Source: Bordetella parapertussis
GTDB lineage: Bacteria; Pseudomonadota; Gammaproteobacteria; Burkholderiales; Burkholderiaceae_C
DNA length: 64,000 nt
Direction of reading: 5' to 3'
Assembly (NCBI GenBank): GCA_945901125.1
Contig: CAMDKD010000001.1
Span: 62,001-126,000 of the forward strand
Shown piece by piece: positions 16,376-24,586 of this stretch; the first letter of the stretch is position 1, and each line of letters starts with the position of its first letter. The notes beneath the pieces were generated by a model. It was given only the letters and a program-made list of their open reading frames with translations. It made no database searches and was not told where the DNA came from. The position numbers and the translations under genes were made by a program.

Positions 16376-16413
16376 GTAAGTTTCTATCCACGAAAAGTAT
16401 GAAGGAGACCAAT

Positions 16414-17865
16414 GTGAATTTTCATTTCAAAAAACTGCACTTGAGTTGTATGACAGCTTTGGCAACCGCCATGCTGTTGACTGCAGGCATGTCGCAGGCG
16501 CAAAGCACCGCTCAGCGTGCTGTTGACGCTGCCAAAAAAATGTGTAACGGCAAGACCATTACCGTTGTCTGGGAAGCCGGACTGCAATCGCTAGACCCTA
16601 AAAACTTCTCCGGTCCGATGTGGGAAAAGCTCACCAGTTGCAAGATCAACGTGATTGAGGTCCCGACCGCAGAAATGTTCACCAAAATCATGCAGGAATA
16701 CCGCGCCGGTACCGGTGCTTATGACGCATTGAACGTGATTCCCTCTTGGATGCCTGACTTGGTTCAGGCTGGCGCACTCGAGCCGCTGGACGCCATGGTG
16801 GACAAATACGCTTACCGCGACGAGCTGCAAAAAATCGCGCCCACCTACCGCGATAACCAAATGAAGGTCAACGGCAAGATCTACGGTTTTCCTGATGACG
16901 GTGATGTCTTCATCATGTATTACCGCAAAGACATTTTTGCCGATGCCGCATTGCGCAAAGATTTCAAAGCCAAGTTCAACTATGAACTGGCACCGCCTAC
17001 AACTTGGAAACAGTTTTCAGAAATCGGTCAGTTTCTGACTGAAAAACTCAAAGCCAAAGGTACATTCGGCGCGTCTCAGTTTCGTGAACCCGGTTACGGC
17101 AACTTCATGTTTCAGGAACGTTTCCGCAATGAAGGCGGCAAATTCTTTGACAACAATATGAAAGCGCAAATCAACGGCCCAGCAGGCGTCAAGGTTTTGA
17201 CCGACTGGCGCAATGAAAATAAATTCATGCCCCCGGGCGTGGAGAAATTCGGCTTTGTAGAAAACCTGGCTGTTTTCCTCAAAGGTGAAAGCGCCATGAC
17301 TATTTCATGGCCGCCCTATGGTCGATTCGCTGCCGGTTACATCAAGGATGAAGCCATGAAGTGGGTGCCCGAGTCCAAGGTGGCCGGTAAAGTCGGTTAC
17401 GCATTGCCACCAGGCGGTCATCCTGAACTCGCGGCCGGATTCGCTTTGTCTGTGACCTCCAACAGCAAGAACAAAGAACTTGCGTATTTGTTCATTCAGT
17501 GGCTCAACAGCGAAGAGATTTCCATGCAACGTGTGCAACTGCCTTACACCTTGCGCGACCCCTTCCGCGATTCACATTTCACCAGCAAAGAGTACATGGC
17601 GAAATGGCCAGATGCCAAAGACTATTTGGCTGCGCTGCAAGCAGGTTCTAAAACCGGTTTGCTCGATTTGTCTTTGATCCAAACCGACAAATACGAAGAA
17701 GCATTGCGCCAGGGCATCAGCCGCTTGTGGGCCGGTGAAGATCCCAAGAAAATTCTGGACAATGTTGCCAAGTCATGGGATGAAACCACTCAAAAGGTCG
17801 GCGTAGACAAGCAAAAAGCTGTTTACAACGCCTGGGCTGCCAAAGGCGGCGCTTATCCTAAATAA
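16414..17865 (+). CDS. ABC transporter substrate-binding protein (family 1)
   Basis: A 483-residue periplasmic solute-binding protein of the family 1 type used by CUT1 sugar importers. It has a signal peptide (KKLH, a Leu/Ala-rich core, cleavage near MSQAQS). I place the start at GTG 16414 because AAGGAG lies 6 bp upstream; the upstream in-frame ATG at 16399 would put that Shine-Dalgarno inside the gene. The core shows YDALNVIPSWMPDLVQAGAL and GFPDDGDVFIMYYRKDIF, typical of sugar-binding proteins. It binds the substrate and delivers it to the two permeases encoded next. The ligand is probably a sugar or sugar acid given the lactonase-like gene in the same operon. Confidence 0.9.
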   Translation: MNFHFKKLHLSCMTALATAMLLTAGMSQAQSTAQRAVDAAKKMCNGKTITVVWEAGLQSLDPKNFSGPMWEKLTSCKINVIEVPTAEMFTKIMQEYRAGTGAYDALNVIPSWMPDLVQAGALEPLDAMVDKYAYRDELQKIAPTYRDNQMKVNGKIYGFPDDGDVFIMYYRKDIFADAALRKDFKAKFNYELAPPTTWKQFSEIGQFLTEKLKAKGTFGASQFREPGYGNFMFQERFRNEGGKFFDNNMKAQINGPAGVKVLTDWRNENKFMPPGVEKFGFVENLAVFLKGESAMTISWPPYGRFAAGYIKDEAMKWVPESKVAGKVGYALPPGGHPELAAGFALSVTSNSKNKELAYLFIQWLNSEEISMQRVQLPYTLRDPFRDSHFTSKEYMAKWPDAKDYLAALQAGSKTGLLDLSLIQTDKYEEALRQGISRLWAGEDPKKILDNVAKSWDETTQKVGVDKQKAVYNAWAAKGGAYPK

Positions 17866-17900
17866 GCTTCAAGCCTCTTTGTAGATATAACATCATCAGC

Positions 17901-17924
17901 GCAGCGCCGTTCTCACGGCGCTGC
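17901..17924 (+). promoter_or_regulatory. Stem-loop after the binding-protein gene
   Basis: A perfect 9-bp GC-rich stem, GCAGCGCCG and CGGCGCTGC, around TTCTCA, 36 bp after the binding-protein stop. It has no real T-run. Such hairpins between binding protein and permease genes usually protect the upstream mRNA so that the binding protein is made in excess. A weak terminator is the alternative. Confidence 0.65.
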
Positions 17925-17968
17925 CTGTTTGACACCTTGCATTCATTGTTCATCCGGTAGACCTTGTC

Positions 17969-18865
17969 TTGAGACATTCTGTTGCAACCCCCTCTATCCA
18001 AGACCAGCAAAAGCTGTTCGCACGCTTGCTGATCACGCCAGCCATGCTGGTGCTATTGCTGGTGGCTGTATTCCCTCTGATTTACATGATCCTGGTCAGC
18101 TTCCAGGGCATCACCATGATGGACAACAGCTCAGACTTTGTCGGGTTGGTGAATTACCGCGCTATTTTTAAAGACCAGCGGCTATGGGAAGCCGTCATGC
18201 ATACCTTGATTTTTCTAGCCATTGCTTTGCCGTTGGAGTTATTCATCGGTTTGTTGATGGCGCAACTTTTTTTGAATAAATTGCCGGGTCGGCAAATCAT
18301 GATAGGCCTGTTGGTACTGCCCGTGGTGGTGTCGCCCGTTGTGGCCGGGGCCATCTGGTCTTTGATGTTTGACAACCGCTTTGGTCCGATCAACCAGGTG
18401 TTGGGTTGGTTATTCGGACAAGAGATGACCATACTGTGGACCATCAAGCCGGAACTGGTGTATCCCGCTATCCTGGTGGCAGAAATATGGCAATGGACGC
18501 CGTTCATGTTTTTGCTGCTGTTAGCCGCGCTGGCAAATGTTGATAAATCTCAACTAGAAGCTGCCGCTATTGATGGTGCGGGTTACTGGCGCATATTTTT
18601 TCTGATTGTTCTTCCCTCTATCTGGCCGGTAATGGCGATTGCGCTGCTGATCCGCATGCTGGATTTATTTCGATTGTTTGATGTGGTCTGGGCTTTGACT
18701 CAGGGCGGCCCGGGCACCATGACAGAAACCATTTCTATATTTACTTACAACCAAGGCTTCAGGCAATTTGAGACCAGCTACACCGCGGCTGTGGCTTTGC
18801 TGATCGTGGTCATGCTCAGTGTGGTGCTGATGTGGGCTTTAAAGCGTGTGGGATTGTCAAGATGA
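17969..18865 (+). CDS. ABC transporter permease 1 (MalF/UgpA type)
   Basis: A 298-residue inner-membrane permease with six predicted helices and the EAA loop EAAAIDGAGYWRIFFLIVLPSI (coupling to the ATPase). The sequence ends in a hydrophobic helix. It belongs to the CUT1 group of sugar permeases. The start is probably the TTG at 17969, giving MRHSVATPS; no in-frame ATG lies before the first helix. The stop overlaps the start of permease 2 (ATGA), which shows translational coupling. Confidence 0.9.
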   Translation: MRHSVATPSIQDQQKLFARLLITPAMLVLLLVAVFPLIYMILVSFQGITMMDNSSDFVGLVNYRAIFKDQRLWEAVMHTLIFLAIALPLELFIGLLMAQLFLNKLPGRQIMIGLLVLPVVVSPVVAGAIWSLMFDNRFGPINQVLGWLFGQEMTILWTIKPELVYPAILVAEIWQWTPFMFLLLLAALANVDKSQLEAAAIDGAGYWRIFFLIVLPSIWPVMAIALLIRMLDLFRLFDVVWALTQGGPGTMTETISIFTYNQGFRQFETSYTAAVALLIVVMLSVVLMWALKRVGLSR

Positions 18866-19695
18866 ACCGTGTACCGCTCTCCTCCCGTATCAGCCTAGGG
18901 CTGCGCTTTTGCGCTGCCGTTTTGATCACGCTTGCGTTTTTGTTTCCCGTGTATTGGCTGGCGATGAATTCATTCAAAACCGCCGACGAGATTTACGCCT
19001 CTCCGCCTGTGTGGTGGCCGGCCGCACTGCAATGGAGCAACTATCTGGTGTTATTCAAAGACGGCGATGCCGTCTCGGTTTTTAACAGCCTGGTGGTCGC
19101 CACTGTGTCCACCGTGCTTGCCATGAGCATTGGCACGCTGTGCGCCTACAGTCTGGCGCGGTACAAAACCGGCGGAGACGATTTGTCCAACTGGATCATT
19201 TCACAGCGCATGGTGCCGCCGATTGCCGTGGTGTTTCCGATTTTTCTGCTCTATGTTTACCTGGGTTGGGTAGACACCTATGTTGGCATGATTTTGCTTT
19301 ACACCGCGTTCAATCTTCCTTATGTGATCTGGATGATGCGCGGCTACATACAAGATATACCACGTTCACTGGAAGAAGCCGCTTTGGTTGATGGCTGCAC
19401 ACCGTGGGAGGTGTTTTACAAAGTGGTGCTGCCCATGTGCAAGGGCGGTTTGTTTGCCACCGCCATTTTTGCTTTCATCTTTGCGTGGAATGAATTTTTA
19501 TTTGCGCTGGTACTCACCCGCACCGAGGTCACCACATACACGGTACAAGTCACGCATTACTTCGGTGGTCAATCCAATTTCTGGACCAAAATCGCCGCCA
19601 TGTCGGTACTCGGCACCTTGCCTGTGTTCATTGCGGTGGTCTTCATGCAACGTTACCTGGTCAGAGGCATTTCTCTGGGCGCGGTCAAAGGATAA
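18862..19695 (+). CDS. ABC transporter permease 2 (MalG/UgpE type)
   Basis: A 277-residue permease, partner of permease 1. The ATG at 18862 overlaps the upstream stop by 4 bp and gives MNRVPLSS; a longer reading from 18832 is ignored. It shows the family N-terminus (FPVYWLAMNSFKTADEIYASPP), the EAA loop EEAALVDGCTPWEVFYKVVLPMC, and a final MQRYLVRGISLGAVKG, the normal C-terminus of the MalG group. It lies in the inner membrane. Confidence 0.92.
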   Translation: MNRVPLSSRISLGLRFCAAVLITLAFLFPVYWLAMNSFKTADEIYASPPVWWPAALQWSNYLVLFKDGDAVSVFNSLVVATVSTVLAMSIGTLCAYSLARYKTGGDDLSNWIISQRMVPPIAVVFPIFLLYVYLGWVDTYVGMILLYTAFNLPYVIWMMRGYIQDIPRSLEEAALVDGCTPWEVFYKVVLPMCKGGLFATAIFAFIFAWNEFLFALVLTRTEVTTYTVQVTHYFGGQSNFWTKIAAMSVLGTLPVFIAVVFMQRYLVRGISLGAVKG

Positions 19696-19701
19696 AAACA
19701 C

Positions 19702-20814
19702 ATGGCAGATTTGCTTATCCAAGGGCTTCACAAATACTACGGCAACAACCATGTGGTCAAAGGCATAGACCTGTCCATACCTGCCGGGGAATTCACGGTG
19801 CTGGTCGGCCAATCCGGTTGCGGCAAAAGCACATTGCTGCGAACCATTGCCGGACTCGAATATGCCGATCAAGGCAGTTTGTCTATTGCCGGTCAACGTG
19901 TGAACGACATGCCGCCTAAGGACCGCGACATTGCCATGGTGTTTCAAAACTATGCGCTCTATCCTTACATGACGGTGTTCGACAACATCGCTTTCGGACT
20001 GCGCGCGCGCAAAACCCCGGCGGCCGAGATACCGGGCAAAGTACAGCGCGCCGCCGACATGCTGGCCATCAGCCACTTGCTGGACCGCTATCCGCGTCAG
20101 TTATCCGGCGGTCAGTTGCAGCGCGTAGCCATCGGTCGCGCGGTGGTGCGGGATGCGCGTTTGTATTTGTTTGACGAGCCCTTGTCCAACCTTGACGCAC
20201 AACTGCGTGACGAGATGCGCGGCGAAATCAAGCGACTGCACCAGGAACTGGGCAAGACCATGATTTACGTCACTCACGATCAAATCGAAGCCATGACGCT
20301 GGCTGACCGAATTGTGTTGATGCGCGAAGGCCAGATAGAACAACAAGGCGCACCGCTTGAATTGTTTGAGCATCCGCGCACCCGTTACGTCGCCGGTTTT
20401 CTGGGTTCACCGTCCATGAATTTCATTCCTGCGGTGCTGCACTCAGACAGCCATGGCTTGAACGCGCAGATTGCACCCGGTTTATCGCTGACACTGCCCC
20501 CAGTGCGTTTCGGTCATTTGCAAAACAGAACTGGCACGGCCATAGAACTCGGCATACGGCCTGAACACATGCGCAAACAAGCGTCAGAGCACGAAGATAT
20601 TGCGCGAATCAGTGTTGATATTGAATTGGTGCAGCCCACGGGTTCACGCACTTTTGTCGAATTCAAACTCGGCAATACCGCGACCGTTGCTGAGTTACTC
20701 GCCCGCGATGTGCATCGCAGCGGCGAGCGATTGGCATTGGAGATAGATATGAACCGCGTCATCGTCATCGATCCCGCCAGCGGCTTGGTGATTGCGAATG
20801 GCGTAACTGTTTGA
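19702..20814 (+). CDS. ABC transporter ATP-binding protein (MalK/UgpC type)
   Basis: A 370-residue ATPase that powers the importer. Walker A is GQSGCGKST (about residue 37), the Q-loop is in MVFQNYALYPYM, the signature is LSGGQLQRVAIGRA, Walker B is LYLFDEPLSNLDA and the switch His is in VTHDQIEAMTLADR. The ~130-residue C-terminal OB-like (TOBE) domain is that of MalK/UgpC proteins. It lies 6 bp after permease 2 and 19 bp before the lactonase-like gene, so all are in one transcript. Confidence 0.94.
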   Translation: MADLLIQGLHKYYGNNHVVKGIDLSIPAGEFTVLVGQSGCGKSTLLRTIAGLEYADQGSLSIAGQRVNDMPPKDRDIAMVFQNYALYPYMTVFDNIAFGLRARKTPAAEIPGKVQRAADMLAISHLLDRYPRQLSGGQLQRVAIGRAVVRDARLYLFDEPLSNLDAQLRDEMRGEIKRLHQELGKTMIYVTHDQIEAMTLADRIVLMREGQIEQQGAPLELFEHPRTRYVAGFLGSPSMNFIPAVLHSDSHGLNAQIAPGLSLTLPPVRFGHLQNRTGTAIELGIRPEHMRKQASEHEDIARISVDIELVQPTGSRTFVEFKLGNTATVAELLARDVHRSGERLALEIDMNRVIVIDPASGLVIANGVTV

Positions 20815-20833
20815 TTTTTTTCAGGAGCACACC

Positions 20834-22825
20834 ATGGCATTGGCTGAACCTTCCTCATTGATCAAAACCACTGGCACCTTGGAAGCCGACACAGCGGGCA
20901 AAACGCTGGTAGCAGGTGCGCTGTCCGTCGAATTTGACAACGGCAATTTGCGCTACATACGCCTCAAAGGTGTCGAGGTATTGCGTGCCCTCTCCTTTCT
21001 GGTGCGGGATGAAAATTGGGGCACTTACACGCCTGTGTTGCGTAATCTTTCTGTCAAGCAGCAGCCCAGTAGCTTTGTCATCAGTTACCAGGCCAGTTGC
21101 ACACGCCAAGATCAATCGATTGACTACGAAGCGCATATCGAAGGCCATGCAGATGGCTCATTGATTTTTCGCGGCAAGGCCATACCGAAAACTGATTTTC
21201 TGACTGCGCGCACCGGTTTCGTTGTATTGCATCCGCTCACAGGCGTGGTCGGCCAGGCGCTCAAGGTTGAGCACGTAGACGGCACGGTGACAGAAAGTCA
21301 ATTTCCTGAACAGGTCAATCCCGACTGCCCGTTCCGCAATATCAGAGCGCTGTCACACCAAGTGTTGCCCGGTGTATGGGCGCGTTGCGTCATGCAAGGC
21401 GATGCGTTTGAAATGGAAGACCACCGCAACTGGACCGACGCGTCTTTCAAAACCTATGTGCGCCCGCTCTCGCGCCCCTGGCCTTACACCTTGCCTGCCG
21501 GTGAGGCGATTGAGCAATCGGTCAGCCTGCATTTTTCAGGACCGGTTCCCGGGCATGCTTCTTCAGCCAAAGCCGCGCCTTTGAAAGTTCGAATAGGTTC
21601 GGTTTCTGACACCGTGATTCCATCCATAGGTCTGGGCGTTCCCGCTGAGGAAGCGGGCAACGCACTGTCTAAATTGTCATTGATGAAAAATCTGGCGCCC
21701 CAATTTCTGGTGTGCTTCTTCGATCCTCGCCAACACCACGGCGAGGCCTTGCTGCGTCAATACGCACAACTCAGCCGCGAGTTGCGTGCACAAGTGATGC
21801 TAGAAGTGGTGGTGCAAAGTCTGGACGGTTTTGCAGCCGAACTCTTGCAGGTAGCTGCTCATGCGCAGGCGGCTGGTTTGCAACCGGATATGGTGTGCGT
21901 ATGTCCTGTGGGGCATTTAAAGTCTGTGCTGCCTGGCGGCATTTACCCGCCAGCACCTGAGTTGCATTCGCTTTATCTGGCGGCGCGCCAAGCTTTTCCG
22001 AAGGCACGACTTGGCGGTGGCATGTTTTCGTTTTTCACTGAGCTCAATCGCAAACGCCCGCCTTGCGAAGCCTTGGATTTCATCACCAATTCCACCAGCC
22101 CCATCGTGCACGCTGCCGATGACCGCTCGGTCATGGAAACGCTGGAAGCCTTGCCTTGGCAGATTGAAACCGGCCAACATTTCTCCGGCGGCAAACCGCA
22201 CCACGTGGGACCCAGCGGCATAGGCGCGCGCGACAACCCGCATGGTGCGCGTTACTCGGACAACACTAACAACAGTCGAGTTTGTCTCGCCAAAATGGAC
22301 CCACGTCAGCGCGGTTTGTTTTCAGCTGCATGGACACTGGGCTATGTCAGCACGCTGGTTCATGCCGGGGTGGCGCGCATCAGCATGGCCGCACCTACAG
22401 GTCCGCTGGGTGTGATGTATTCCCGCCAAGCAGATCAAGCTCAGCCGTGGTTTGATGGTCTGCCAAACCCAATGGCAGCGCACACGGTGTTTCCGGTGTT
22501 TCATACCTTGAGCTCTTTGAATTGCGCTTCAGGACACAAACTGCTGAATATCAGCAACAGCGATTCGCAACGGCTCGCCAGCCTGGGTTGGCAAGACGCC
22601 CAAGGCAAACGCATTTTGTTTGCCAACTTGAGCGCTCAAGCCTTGAAGATAGACCTGAGCGGCCTGAGCAAAAAAGCCTGCGCAGGCGTATTGGATGAAC
22701 AGAGTTTTGTGCAAGCCTGTACGGATTCACACGCATTCCGTCTGGCCAGCCATTGGCTTGACAGCAAAAAAGGCTTGACCCTGGGCGCGTACGCCGTGGC
22801 CTGTGTGTTTGATCCAAAAGGCTGA
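20834..22825 (+). CDS. D-apionate-lactonase-like protein (ApnL family)
   Basis: A 663-residue protein without a signal peptide. Three parts can be seen: an N-terminal beta-rich domain (to about 245), a central TIM-barrel-like part (about 250-560, with GSVSDTVIPSIGLGVP and the conserved-looking run DFITNSTSPIVHAADDRSVM, then KPHHVGPSGIGARDNPHG and DPRQRGLFSAAWTLGY) and a beta-rich C-terminus. This order and these motifs match my memory of the ApnL family, which opens D-apionolactone to D-apionate. It is the last gene of the ABC-transporter operon, with CAGGAG 8 bp before the ATG. A glycosidase-like function is the main alternative. The cytosolic location fits an enzyme acting after uptake. Confidence 0.55.
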   Translation: MALAEPSSLIKTTGTLEADTAGKTLVAGALSVEFDNGNLRYIRLKGVEVLRALSFLVRDENWGTYTPVLRNLSVKQQPSSFVISYQASCTRQDQSIDYEAHIEGHADGSLIFRGKAIPKTDFLTARTGFVVLHPLTGVVGQALKVEHVDGTVTESQFPEQVNPDCPFRNIRALSHQVLPGVWARCVMQGDAFEMEDHRNWTDASFKTYVRPLSRPWPYTLPAGEAIEQSVSLHFSGPVPGHASSAKAAPLKVRIGSVSDTVIPSIGLGVPAEEAGNALSKLSLMKNLAPQFLVCFFDPRQHHGEALLRQYAQLSRELRAQVMLEVVVQSLDGFAAELLQVAAHAQAAGLQPDMVCVCPVGHLKSVLPGGIYPPAPELHSLYLAARQAFPKARLGGGMFSFFTELNRKRPPCEALDFITNSTSPIVHAADDRSVMETLEALPWQIETGQHFSGGKPHHVGPSGIGARDNPHGARYSDNTNNSRVCLAKMDPRQRGLFSAAWTLGYVSTLVHAGVARISMAAPTGPLGVMYSRQADQAQPWFDGLPNPMAAHTVFPVFHTLSSLNCASGHKLLNISNSDSQRLASLGWQDAQGKRILFANLSAQALKIDLSGLSKKACAGVLDEQSFVQACTDSHAFRLASHWLDSKKGLTLGAYAVACVFDPKG

Positions 22826-22846
22826 TGGCTTGTCGGTGAAACTCAG

Positions 22847-23542
22847 TCAAAGCGGCAGAGTTTTACCGTCGTAATTCAAAAATGCACCCGATTGTTTGAG
22901 CGTCAAGCCACGGAATCTGGCCAGCAGCCCGGCAGCGCTTTCCTGCGGACTGATGTCTGCACCAGCGCCACCCATGTCGGTACGTACCCAACCGGGGTGA
23001 AATGAAGTCACGGTGATGCCGGAAGATTTGAGTTCATGCGACAAAGTCACCATCAAATTGTTTGCACCTGCTTTAGATGCGCGGTAAAAGTGTGCAGATG
23101 TACCCTCGTGCTGTTGGCTTCCCATGTAGGAAGAGATGATGGCGATGCGCGGGTTTTTGCTGGTCTTGAGCTGGCTTAAAAAAGCCCGGGCAGTGAAAAA
23201 TGGTCCCGCCATGTTGGTCATCAAGACCTCTGAAATAGCGGCTGCGTTGTTGTCGGTGTCTTCGATACCGCCGCGAGCACTGATGACACCGGCGTTGCAC
23301 ACCACCACATCGATAGAGCCTTTGACCTGAGCGGCAATCGCATTCAGCGCTGCCTCGTCGCAGGCGTCGGCGGCATACACCACGCCAGCTCCTTTGGATG
23401 CTGCAACCAATGCATTCAATTCGGTGGCCTGCGCAGGCTGACGGCAAATGGCGATCAAGCGGTCGCCGGCGGCGAGGATGCTCCGGGACATTTCTAGGCC
23501 GATGCCACGGTTGGCGCCGGTGATGAGGTAGGTGTCTGACAT
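22847..23542 (-). CDS. SDR-family oxidoreductase (C-factor-like)
   Basis: A 231-residue short-chain dehydrogenase. The N-terminal motif is LITGANRGIGLEM, NAG is in VCNAGVIS, and the active-site Tyr-Lys pair is YRASK. Family members of this short type resemble the CsgA/C-factor group. I take MSDTYLITG (23542) as the start; the next upstream in-frame Met would add five residues ahead of the Rossmann strand. It converges on the lactonase-like gene with a 21-bp gap, so it is not in that operon. The substrate is unknown. Confidence 0.82.
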   Translation of the reverse strand: MSDTYLITGANRGIGLEMSRSILAAGDRLIAICRQPAQATELNALVAASKGAGVVYAADACDEAALNAIAAQVKGSIDVVVCNAGVISARGGIEDTDNNAAAISEVLMTNMAGPFFTARAFLSQLKTSKNPRIAIISSYMGSQQHEGTSAHFYRASKAGANNLMVTLSHELKSSGITVTSFHPGWVRTDMGGAGADISPQESAAGLLARFRGLTLKQSGAFLNYDGKTLPL

Positions 23543-23642
23543 TTTTTCTCGATCCATTGGTAAAAAGATATTTCTCAAATGTAACCAATTGAAAACACAG
23601 TCTTTTCATGATTCTTTAATAAGCAGTGGCAATCATCAATAA

Positions 23643-23660
23643 TGATGCAATAATGCATCA
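23643..23660. promoter_or_regulatory. Probable VapBC operator palindrome
   Basis: A perfect inverted repeat TGATGCA-ATAA-TGCATCA, 25 bp upstream of vapB, with a second overlapping ATCAT/ATGAT pair just before it. VapB antitoxins bind such palindromes with VapC to repress their own promoter. Confidence 0.55.
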
Positions 23661-23685
23661 ATTTTTAAACTTAAAAGATCATTCC

Positions 23686-23895
23686 ATGCGAACAACTGTG
23701 ACCATTGATGACGAGCTTTATGCCCAGGCGCTGGAAGTAATTGATCCAGATATTGAAAAATCAGAACTTTTTCGCGAAGCACTGAAAGTATTTGTTCGCG
23801 TGGAATCAGCAAAGCGGCTAGCCGCCTTAGGCGGCATGGCACCGGCAATGAAATCCATACCCCGAAGACAAGCCAAACCAGCTTTGAATTCTTGA
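23686..23895 (+). CDS. vapB: VapB-type antitoxin
   Basis: A 69-residue protein starting MRTTVTIDDELYAQALE, the classic ribbon-helix-helix N-terminus of VapB antitoxins, with an extended basic C-terminus (IPRRQAKP) that would wrap the toxin. I use ATG 23686; the in-frame ATG at 23626 lies before the operator palindrome. The stop is one base before the vapC start, so the two are coupled. VapB neutralises VapC and autoregulates the promoter. This pair ends 24 bp before the left end of the guaA island. Confidence 0.85.
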   Translation: MRTTVTIDDELYAQALEVIDPDIEKSELFREALKVFVRVESAKRLAALGGMAPAMKSIPRRQAKPALNS

Positions 23896-23896
23896 C

Positions 23897-24274
23897 ATGG
23901 TGTTAGTGGACACCTCGGTCTGGGTACAACACTTCAGACAAAACAACCCCTATTTAGGCCATTTATTAAGCAATGACTTGGTACTGTGTCATCCCTTTGT
24001 TTTGTTGGAAATCGCTTGCGGCTCGCCGCCGTCGCCGCGACAACAAACTTTGGCATACCTCGGCAAATTACAAAAGATAAAAACAGCGACCACGACAGAG
24101 GTTTTGAATTTCATTGAGTCGCAAGACCTGTACGAATCAGGTTGTGGGGCTGTAGATATCTCTCTGCTGGCATCTGTGCTTATCACGCCAAATGCAAAAC
24201 TGTGGACATTGGATAAAAAATTACATGCACTAGTCATCAAAACCAAAGTAGCGTTTGATACTTTGACGCAGTGA
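23897..24274 (+). CDS. vapC: VapC-type PIN-domain toxin RNase
   Basis: A 125-residue PIN domain. The acidic residues that bind Mg are visible: Asp5 (VLVDTSVW), Glu38 (LLEIACG), Asp87 (GAVDISLL) and Asp106 (WTLDKKL). VapC enzymes cut tRNA or rRNA and stop translation when free of VapB. All catalytic positions are present and the length is normal, so it should be active. It is translated directly after vapB. Confidence 0.88.
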   Translation: MVLVDTSVWVQHFRQNNPYLGHLLSNDLVLCHPFVLLEIACGSPPSPRQQTLAYLGKLQKIKTATTTEVLNFIESQDLYESGCGAVDISLLASVLITPNAKLWTLDKKLHALVIKTKVAFDTLTQ

Positions 24275-24586
24275 TTTTAATTTGAAGAGATGATTATTCC
24301 CACTCAGTAGTTACTTGAATAAAATAGTCAATAAAATCAATAGGTTGCGTAACTTAAAAAACAGCGTGTAAGTTTTGTGCTACTTTTTTCATTTTTAACC
24401 CTTTAGTTCAACTAACGTAACCTATTCTTAATCAACGCTTAAGTGCCGCTTAGGTTACACAGGCTGTTGTGGGAAAGTGCTACAACGAAAAAACACAAGC
24501 GCTCTTAATTATTTGCCATCATACACGTGACATAGCACGCCATACAGCTTAAAATTATTTCTAAATTTTAACAGGATTTTTGCTAA
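24275..24586. promoter_or_regulatory. Noncoding left end of the island
   Basis: A 312-bp gap without a gene. It contains the left core repeat, an 11-bp inverted repeat with one mismatch (AATAGGTTGCG at 24339-24349 and CGTAACCTATT at 24416-24426), a further TAGGTTAC copy at 24451-24458, and AAGTTTTGTG at 24370-24379 matching a word near the right end. These look like recombinase and Xis arm sites, and the region must also carry the acyltransferase promoter. Confidence 0.45.
24298..24305. other. Left attachment-site core
   Basis: TCCCACTC, identical to the last codons of guaA (31882-31889). It lies 24 bp past the vapC stop at the switch to AT-rich sequence. Inside the element it is followed by AGTAGT, mirroring ACTAC before the right core. 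Confidence 0.6.
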
